A stretch of 45,636 nucleotides of DNA. Source: Fidelibacterota bacterium. Its GTDB lineage: Bacteria; Fidelibacterota; UBA8477; JABMPR01. This document shows positions 36,259-41,948 of this stretch, in pieces. The notes under the pieces were generated by a model. That model was not told the origin of the DNA, made no database searches, and saw only the letters and a list, made by a program, of their open reading frames with translations. Both the position numbers and the translations under genes were made by a program. Numbering within the stretch: the first letter of the stretch is position 1; each line of letters starts with the position of its first letter. The stretch is from contig JAERTJ010000112.1 of the NCBI GenBank assembly GCA_016844945.1, positions 1-45,636 of the forward strand, given 5' to 3'.

Positions 36259-36296
36259 ATTTGCTTGGCATTTCGAAACATGGAAATGATGCAAAT
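36259..36296. promoter_or_regulatory. Composite palindrome between the Crp-family gene and rpsT
   Basis: Outer arms ATTTGC/GCAAAT and inner arms CATTTC/GAAATG are nested around an 8-nt centre. It lies just upstream of the rpsT promoter and in the promoter region of the divergent regulator. An operator role is inferred from symmetry and position. Confidence 0.4.
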
Positions 36297-36323
36297 AGTT
36301 GATTTTTATTTCCACTTAAAGCG

Positions 36324-36352
36324 TTGACAGGGGCATGGTGCGCATCTATATT
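36324..36352 (+). promoter_or_regulatory. Sigma70-type promoter of rpsT
   Basis: TTGACA at 36324-36329, exactly 17 bases, then TATATT at 36347-36352. Transcription should start near 36359, leaving a leader of about 24 nt that includes AGGAGA. This is the clearest promoter in the window. Confidence 0.85.
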
Positions 36353-36382
36353 CGCGGGCATTTTTTAGGAGAAAGAGTAAAT

Positions 36383-36637
36383 ATGCCAGTAAAAAAGACC
36401 ATCGCTAAACGTATCAGGCAAGCTGAAAAAGCCCGTATACGAAACAAGCATTATAATTCAATGATGAAAACTGCTATCAAAAAAGCCATTGCCACTGAGG
36501 ATGCTGAATCTGCTGCAACCCTGGGTCGCTCTGCTATTGTGATTATTGATAAAGTTGCTGCAAATGGAATTATCCATAAGAATAAAGCAGCCAATCAAAA
36601 GTCACGCGTTGCCAAACACATGGCTACCTTTTCATAA
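36383..36637 (+). CDS. rpsT: 30S ribosomal protein S20
   Basis: Ribosomal protein S20, 84 residues, the usual length, which binds 16S rRNA early in small-subunit assembly. The sequence is typical: KKTIAKRIRQAEKARIRNKH, then a basic helical body (KTAIKKAI) and a Lys/Arg-rich end (IIHKNKAANQKSRVAKHMA). The start is the ATG after AGGAGA. A frame opening at 36335 is rejected because it would lie inside the promoter. It is monocistronic, with a perfect promoter in front and a strong terminator behind. Confidence 0.97.
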   Translation: MPVKKTIAKRIRQAEKARIRNKHYNSMMKTAIKKAIATEDAESAATLGRSAIVIIDKVAANGIIHKNKAANQKSRVAKHMATFS

Positions 36638-36682
36638 AGGGTTTTCATTTGTAATAGTCCATCGAGACTATGACGCTTTACA

Positions 36683-36710
36683 GGCCGGTGTTTCACCGGT
36701 CTTTTTTTTT
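36683..36710 (+). terminator. Rho-independent terminator after rpsT
   Basis: Stem GGCCGGTG/CACCGGTC (one G-T pair), loop TTT, followed by nine T. It lies 45 bases after the rpsT stop. Confidence 0.95.
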
Positions 36711-36731
36711 ACATTAATATTGATTGTGTTG

Positions 36732-37066
36732 GAACCACTAAGGCACGAAGACACTAAGAACCGCAAAGATTACTTCTTATCCTATCTCTAACAATCAGTG
36801 AAAATCTGTGTAAATCAGTGGCTAAAACATTTATTGTGATTAAATGATGAACCACGAAAGCATGAAGACACTATGGGCCACAAATATTACTTCTTATACT
36901 ATCTCAAACAATCAGTGAAAATCTGTGTAAATCAGTGGCTAAAACATTTATTGTGATTAATTAATGAACCCCGAAAGCACGAAGACACTATGAGCCACAA
37001 AGAATAACTTATGGGGTCAGGCTCAATCAATCAGTGAAAATCTGTGTAAATCAGTGGCTAAAATTA
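36732..37066. repeat. Tandem array, three units of 117 bp
   Basis: Units start at 36732, 36849 and 36966, so the period is exactly 117. Each holds GAACCAC/CCCGAAAG-type sequence with CACGAAGACACTA, then ATCAGTGAAAATCTGTGTAA and ATCAGTGGCTAAAA. Copies 1 and 2 are near identical; copy 3 differs in its middle (TTATGGGGTCAGGCTC). It fills most of the 510-bp gap between rpsT and the pentein gene. No open frame spans it. Confidence 0.9.
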
Positions 37067-37077
37067 ATTTAGTGTAT

Positions 37078-37104
37078 GTTTGTGCTTTTGTGTCTTAGTG
37101 CTTA
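37078..37104 (-). repeat. Inverted partial copy of the 117-bp repeat
   Basis: Read on the minus strand it gives CACTAAGACACAAAAGCAC, matching the opening CACTAAGGCACGAAGACAC of unit 1 at most positions. It closes the array in opposite orientation. Confidence 0.5.
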
Positions 37105-37147
37105 CCTGAAAAAATATTATACCACTACAAATATCTAGATCAGGTGA

Positions 37148-38086
37148 TCAATAGACCTCGTTAGTGAGGCAATGGACGGACCCACCTGCATATCTAAAAC
37201 TGGTCAGAGGCGTGACATAGCGCTGGATCCCATATTCTGCCAGTCGCTCCTCAACACCAGGTGTGGTAAATTTGCTACTATTGACCATGATGCCTGGAGC
37301 AATCAACGCATTTACGGCATAATCCCCAAGCTCATCCTCTACGCCCGATGAGTCCATGGCTGAAACTTCAATCACTTCGACACCCAGAGAGTGGATGTGT
37401 TTCATACTGGTTTCACTCAGCATGTGAGCAGTGACAATGACTGCCACCATCCTGTTATCCACTGTCACTACAGGTGTAAACACAGTATCTAAATGATATC
37501 CCTCAGATTCTACCAATACATAATGATCAGGGCGGATGATCTCTCTGACAAAATCGTGGCCTGTCCTATTAGAACGTGATAATCCACCGAAATAATAGGT
37601 TCCATGGGCAGTTTCCAGGTAATTGATATCTCCACCTTCCAGTAAGGCACCACCAGGCAGGGTTACGACAGTCTTATCTAACTTCGCTTCAATTAATTTC
37701 GTATGGAATTCGCCCTCATAGCTGCGGTCCTTGACACTGAACTTGCTCTTAATCCAGATCCCCCGGAAAATCATCCCGGAATCACGGATAAAGACGGCAT
37801 CATGATAGAGACTATCAGGTCGATTCAATTCTTCGGGAAAAGGAACAATGTGAAGATGGAATCCTGCCGTGAGCAGGGTATCTACAAAGTTAAGCCACTC
37901 CTGCCGCAGTAAGGATTGATCCGGGATGATCCCCTTTTCGTGAGCATACAAGGTAGCAAAGTTGATACTTGACTCTGTTTCACCTTGATGAACGGGATAG
38001 CCTTTGTGCCACATTCCTTTGACTTCAGATGTGACTGGCGCCAGACCAAGCAAGATGATTTCTCGGTTGTGTAAATGTGCATTCAT
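37148..38086 (-). CDS. Pentein-fold hydrolase, dimethylarginine/arginine deiminase-like
   Basis: A guanidino-group-modifying enzyme of the amidinotransferase/deiminase superfamily (312 residues from this ATG). The catalytic signature is visible: FIRDSGMIF, LLEGGDINYL (acidic pair), YHLDTVFTPV (His) and the terminal GGSVHCLTNEVY (nucleophilic Cys). Dimethylarginine dimethylaminohydrolase is the nearest type I can name, but arginine deiminase-like activity on another guanidine cannot be excluded. The frame stays open for 39 codons upstream, but that stretch (KPFESLRVTKGG) is translated inverted-repeat element, so the internal ATG is preferred although its ribosome binding site is weak. It stands alone on the minus strand. 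Confidence 0.75.
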   Translation of the reverse strand: MNAHLHNREIILLGLAPVTSEVKGMWHKGYPVHQGETESSINFATLYAHEKGIIPDQSLLRQEWLNFVDTLLTAGFHLHIVPFPEELNRPDSLYHDAVFIRDSGMIFRGIWIKSKFSVKDRSYEGEFHTKLIEAKLDKTVVTLPGGALLEGGDINYLETAHGTYYFGGLSRSNRTGHDFVREIIRPDHYVLVESEGYHLDTVFTPVVTVDNRMVAVIVTAHMLSETSMKHIHSLGVEVIEVSAMDSSGVEDELGDYAVNALIAPGIMVNSSKFTTPGVEERLAEYGIQRYVTPLTSFRYAGGSVHCLTNEVY

Positions 38087-38150
38087 GCCATCAAGATACT
38101 CGAGAACTATAAAGTAAGAAGGAAGTAATGGGCAGAATGCTCTTCCAAGC

Positions 38151-38304
38151 CCTCCTTTCGTCACCCTGAGGCTCTCGAAGGGTTTGATACTTGAGTCCGC
38201 CAAAAAGATCTCGTTCTACGCCTGGACCTAAAATTGATCAAAGAATACATAATATCACAATCAAGGATATCACGCTTCGAGAGCCTCGGGATGACAAAGG
38301 GAGG
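38151..38304. repeat. Inverted-repeat element, ~154 bp, at the 5' side of the pentein gene
   Basis: The left arm at 38151-38180 (CTCCTTTCGTCACCCTGAGG, then CTCTCGAAG) and the right arm at 38275-38304 (CTTCGAGAGCCTCGGGATGA, then CAAAGGGAGG) are inverted with few mismatches over about 30 bases. It resembles the widespread dispersed palindromes with CTTCGAGAGCCTCAGGATGA-like arms. The left arm falls in the extended reading frame of the pentein gene. The rest of the 311-bp gap up to 38397 shows no gene. Confidence 0.7.
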
Positions 38305-38397
38305 ATTCTTCAAGTCCAGGAACAGTCTCCATACATAAAACAATCATACCGCAGAATGTCTTTGTGCAACATGCTGATTCAGATTTAATTAAGCGCG

Positions 38398-39129
38398 ATG
38401 GATATTAGTAAGATTTTAGATGAATGGCCCTTCGACCCCCTCACCGTTAGTGCACGTATCATTGAAGGTGAAGACGGACTCAAAAAAGTACAGATGCGGA
38501 TAGATCTCGGTTTGATTCAAATGGAGTATGAAGGACGTCCAGATGGTCTGCGCCCAAGTGGCTATGAATCCTATCTCGATTCCTACAGAGCGGTTGCCGC
38601 CTCAGAAAAGGACTTTACGCTAGACCCGCGTCAGTCATTTAACCTGAGACAAGAGGGTATGCAATATTACCACCGCTATCTGAGCCTCCATCAGCTCAAG
38701 GATTATAGGGGTGTCATACGTGATACCAGACACAATCTTGATATCCTCAATTTCATTGCCAACTATGCCAATGCTGTAGAAAACATGACAAGTCAGCAAC
38801 ATCGTCCCTATGTCATGATGATGAATACCAGTGCAAAAATCATGTTAAAACTTGATGAGAATAACAAGACTGAAGCGCTGAGTATTCTTAAGGCCGGTGT
38901 TCGTCAGATTAAAAATGTCTATGAAAATGTATTAGATGATCCTCAACCAGATTTGAGTCCTGAGATTTTCCAATTGAGAGAATTACAACATCGAATTACT
39001 GATGATGGGGTTCCTACAGAATTACCGCCCATGGAGAAACTTGAAATTGAACTCCAGATGGCTCTATTGTCTGAGAATTACGAAGAAGCAGCCTCAATTA
39101 GAGACCAGATCGCCCGGTCATCTAAATAG
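38398..39129 (+). CDS. UVR-motif protein of unknown function
   Basis: A predicted cytoplasmic protein of 243 residues. The last ~30 residues are a UvrB/UvrC (UVR) motif, EKLEIELQMALLSENYEEAA followed by SIRDQIA, a helical hairpin used for protein contacts (as in UvrB, UvrC, ClpC and McsA). The first 100 residues hold MRIDLGLIQMEYEGRPDGLR, and the middle is helical (GMQYYHRYLSLHQLKDYRGV, NFIANYANAVENM). I know no function. No Cys clusters like those of McsA are present. The start ATG has only a poor ribosome binding site. The gene converges with the ROK gene. Confidence 0.8.
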   Translation: MDISKILDEWPFDPLTVSARIIEGEDGLKKVQMRIDLGLIQMEYEGRPDGLRPSGYESYLDSYRAVAASEKDFTLDPRQSFNLRQEGMQYYHRYLSLHQLKDYRGVIRDTRHNLDILNFIANYANAVENMTSQQHRPYVMMMNTSAKIMLKLDENNKTEALSILKAGVRQIKNVYENVLDDPQPDLSPEIFQLRELQHRITDDGVPTELPPMEKLEIELQMALLSENYEEAASIRDQIARSSK

Positions 39130-39148
39130 ACTTATCCTTTCTAAAAAT

Positions 39149-40399
39149 TTATTCAGGTAGAATGAACGACCGATAGGTTGCCAGATTGACGATAGGTGGC
39201 TTGAATAGGTCCTGGAGTACCATTCCAACAGCACCAAGCGTTCCAGCCCTGTTCTTCAATGCACCAGCCTTTATCTTTACCACCTCTGCAGGAACCAGAA
39301 GTACATCTTCCTTGGCACTCCGTGTGGCAGCCTCAAGGACCAGTGGACATTTGTCAATAACCGGACCTCCCATAATGATCATTTCGGGATTGAATAGATT
39401 GATCACGCTGATCGTGAGTACCCCAAGAATCTCACCAAATTCACTCAAGGCTTCCAGAGCGAGTTTATCATCTTTTTTGGCTGCGGAGGCGATATTATTC
39501 AGACTGATTTCAGCATCTTTCAAGAGCGTGGAGCGTCCATTTGCACTCACTGCATTCTCCATGGATTTCTCAAGATGTCTTGATGTTAAAACTTCGCCAA
39601 ATCGATGTTGGTCCTGGTAAAGGATAGGGAATTTTCCACGGTTTATCCCCCGGGCTGATATTTCGGTATAACCGACCTCACCTGCGGATGCAGTAATACC
39701 GCGATAAATATCACCATTGATAATGATACCAGCACCGATTCCTTCACCCAGCCAGATATAAACCACATTACGAGCGTCCTGTCCGGCCCCCCAATGATAT
39801 TCACCCAGGGTAATGGTTTTTACATCATTCTCCATGTAGACTTTTGTATCCAGGGTATCTTCCAGGAACGTCTTTATGGGAAACCCTTCCCAGGCTTTTA
39901 ATGAGTGGCTGGATAATATGGAACCACCATCATAATCAATTAATCCTGGTAATGCTAATCCAACACCCAGAATTGAATTCATCTTTTCCTCATCCCCAAC
40001 CATCTTTTCAATGCTCTTTACTATACGTTGAAGGATTAATTTGGGATTTGAATTGTCGTTGAAATTTACAGTACCCTCATGGAGAACTTCGGCATTCATA
40101 TTGGTCACCAGAATGGTGGCACGATGCAAATGAACCTCAACGCCTATGGCTAATCCGGCATCGGCATTGAATTCCAACATAACGGGGCGTCTACCTCCCT
40201 GGACTGTAGATTCACCCTTACCTATTTCAAAAAGGATATTGGTTCCCAGTAAGCGGCGAACGATACCCCCGATGATTACTTTTGAGACTCCCATGCGTCT
40301 GGCAACTTCAGACCTGGAAATAGGACCTTCATCACGGACAATTCTTAAGACGGAAATTTCATTAATTTGACGCACAAAATGGAAATTAGATTTTTTCAT
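39149..40399 (-). CDS. ROK-family transcriptional regulator (NagC/XylR type)
   Basis: A 416-residue regulator. Residues ~12-60 are a winged helix-turn-helix (ISVLRIVRDEGPISRSEVAR, MGVSKVIIGGIVRRL). The rest is a ROK sugar-kinase-like domain (GLALPGLIDYDGG, YMENDVKTITLGEYHWG, VVYIWLGEGIGAGIIINGDI, ASAGEVGY, MIIMGGPV). The usual ROK zinc motif CxCGxxGCxE after GE(I/V)G is absent; this region reads EISARGINRGKFPILYQDQH without Cys. Such proteins bind sugars or sugar phosphates and repress nearby genes. It is divergent from the GlmU-like gene, with palindromes between them. GGAG precedes the ATG. Confidence 0.9.
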   Translation of the reverse strand: MKKSNFHFVRQINEISVLRIVRDEGPISRSEVARRMGVSKVIIGGIVRRLLGTNILFEIGKGESTVQGGRRPVMLEFNADAGLAIGVEVHLHRATILVTNMNAEVLHEGTVNFNDNSNPKLILQRIVKSIEKMVGDEEKMNSILGVGLALPGLIDYDGGSILSSHSLKAWEGFPIKTFLEDTLDTKVYMENDVKTITLGEYHWGAGQDARNVVYIWLGEGIGAGIIINGDIYRGITASAGEVGYTEISARGINRGKFPILYQDQHRFGEVLTSRHLEKSMENAVSANGRSTLLKDAEISLNNIASAAKKDDKLALEALSEFGEILGVLTISVINLFNPEMIIMGGPVIDKCPLVLEAATRSAKEDVLLVPAEVVKIKAGALKNRAGTLGAVGMVLQDLFKPPIVNLATYRSFILPE

Positions 40400-40503
40400 A
40401 ACTCGCTCCAGGACCTCATATCAAAGACATTAATGGTCTTCTTAATCCAACAGTTTGTTGAGGCCAACTTTACAATCTTAGTTTTCAGTACTTATTCCCA
40501 GGG

Positions 40504-40530
40504 TAGTAAGTTAATCTTATTTACTTACTA
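40504..40530. promoter_or_regulatory. Putative operator between the ROK gene and the GlmU-like gene
   Basis: Perfect arms TAGTAAGT and ACTTACTA separated by 11 AT-rich bases, about 105 bp before the ROK start and 175 bp before the divergent gene. It is related to, but not the same as, the TTAGTTAATAA sites. Autoregulation by the ROK protein is inferred. Confidence 0.5.
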
Positions 40531-40534
40531 ATCC

Positions 40535-40551
40535 CAATGCTTTGTGCATTG
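40535..40551. repeat. Short palindrome next to the putative ROK operator
   Basis: CAATGC, TTTGT, GCATTG: a perfect 6-bp inverted repeat directly beside the operator-like palindrome. It could be part of the same control region or chance. Confidence 0.3.
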
Positions 40552-40587
40552 CTTCGACACACAGGCAGCTTAGATTCAAGTGAAAGA

Positions 40588-40618
40588 AAAATAGACTTCA
40601 GCTTTGCAGGTCTATTTT
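40588..40618. other. Hairpin AAAATAGAC/GTCTATTTT in the 305-bp divergent gap
   Basis: A perfect 9-bp stem around 13 bases, in the presumed leader of the GlmU-like gene. TTTT closes the stem, so it may be an attenuator-like or terminator-like structure. Apart from this and the two palindromes, I see nothing in the gap 40400-40704. Confidence 0.35.
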
Positions 40619-40704
40619 CATATTAATGACCAGAATTTTTAATTAGAAGTGGTGTATCCCTTTTAATTATAGAGTGTTCGATTCAATATGATGAGGAATT
40701 ACTT

Positions 40705-41922
40705 ATGGGCACCTTTGTTTTGTTTGAACCAGCCAGTTTGTCATCATTTGGTCCCTTAACCCTACTCCAATCTGTGACAGAACTTCGCTATGGCATCTTC
40801 TCAAACCTTGAGCGGGCACAACATATATTTGGCAATGAACCGATTCAATTGTGGGTGCGACCCATTCTTGCAGAGGATCATACTGCCAAATACGAGACAG
40901 TTCCTATCAATAAAAATGCGGACGATTCAACAGTATTTCTAAATGCAGCCACACCAGCCTGGATATATTCCACCGCGATAGCCCGGATGGAGGATAAATC
41001 TGGTGTTGCTGTCGTCATCGGTGATACCATAGTTGCAGCCCGACCGGGTGTACCTATTGAATTCTCAAGTTCTTTTCACAAGCAGTTAGAGAAACTGGAT
41101 CGCATTGAATGTGATTCTGAGATTTGTAATCGACAACCCAATTGGATATGGGATTATCTAGACTTTATAGCCCCTGCCCTGGAGTTTGATTTTGAAATCT
41201 GGAGGACGAACAATAACATCCTCACCAAAATTCCTGGAGACCTTTCGACCCTCCATGAGCGCAATATTTATATTCACAATACAGCCCAAATTGGAAAGTT
41301 CGTTCACCTGGATGCAAGCAATGGTCCAATCATCATTGATGCCGATGCTAAGGTCAGCCCTTTCTCATCGCTTGTGGGACCCATTTATATTGGAAAAAGA
41401 AGTACACTCAAGCCAAACACCTCAGTAAGACATTCTGTTATAGGTAGAGTGTGCAACCTGGGTGGGGAAATCAAGGGATGTATCATCCACCCCTATTCCA
41501 ATAAAAGTCACGACGGATTTCTGGGTGACTCAATTTTGGGTTCATGGATCAATATGGGGGCTGGTACGACCACCAGCAACATGAAGAACAATTATCAACC
41601 CATCCGCGTTTCGTGGGATGGAAACAATTATGAAAGTGGTCGCCAATTTCTCGGATCAATTCTCGGCGATCACATAAAAACAGCCATCGGAGTTCGATTA
41701 AACACAGGGACCTTGATTGGAGCATTTTGCAATGTATTCCAGGCTGATTTTCCACCGCGAGCTATTCCCTCATTTTCCTGGGGCAACGGCACACACGAAT
41801 TAGAAAAAGCCATTCAAACTGCAGAACTCATGATGAAACGAAGAAGTCTGGAGTTATCAGAAGCACAGAGGAAACTTATCAAAGCACTTGCTGACGATCA
41901 CACACCCTTCATTCAATTCTAG
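40705..41922 (+). CDS. GlmU-like sugar nucleotidyltransferase/hexapeptide-repeat protein
   Basis: A 405-residue protein of the GlmU-like family common in Bacteroidetes. The N-terminal half would be the nucleotidyltransferase, but the normal LxAGxGTRM loop is replaced by LFEPASLSSFGPLTLLQSVT, as is usual in this subfamily. Residues ~190-340 form a left-handed beta-helix of hexapeptide repeats (IYIHNTAQIGKFVHLD, GPIYIGKRSTLKP, GVRLNTGTLIGAFC), typical of acyltransferases. It may make a UDP-activated amino sugar; substrate and acetyl transfer are inferred. GAGGAA precedes the start. The GH3-beta-lactamase gene follows after 26 bases, probably in one operon. Confidence 0.82.
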   Translation: MGTFVLFEPASLSSFGPLTLLQSVTELRYGIFSNLERAQHIFGNEPIQLWVRPILAEDHTAKYETVPINKNADDSTVFLNAATPAWIYSTAIARMEDKSGVAVVIGDTIVAARPGVPIEFSSSFHKQLEKLDRIECDSEICNRQPNWIWDYLDFIAPALEFDFEIWRTNNNILTKIPGDLSTLHERNIYIHNTAQIGKFVHLDASNGPIIIDADAKVSPFSSLVGPIYIGKRSTLKPNTSVRHSVIGRVCNLGGEIKGCIIHPYSNKSHDGFLGDSILGSWINMGAGTTTSNMKNNYQPIRVSWDGNNYESGRQFLGSILGDHIKTAIGVRLNTGTLIGAFCNVFQADFPPRAIPSFSWGNGTHELEKAIQTAELMMKRRSLELSEAQRKLIKALADDHTPFIQF

Positions 41923-41948
41923 CGTAATCACACAGTAACAGGAAACCC

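Noticed and set aside
36335..36382. N-terminal extension of ribosomal protein S20
   Set aside because: It would overlap the -10 element and precede the likely transcription start; the ATG at 36383 has a ribosome binding site and gives the normal length.
36732..37066. Regular repeats suggestive of a CRISPR array
   Set aside because: The unit is 117 bp and nearly identical throughout, with no short repeat alternating with unique spacers and no cas genes nearby.
40400..40704. A tRNA or riboswitch in the divergent gap
   Set aside because: No cloverleaf, CCA end or known aptamer core could be found; only short inverted repeats are present.
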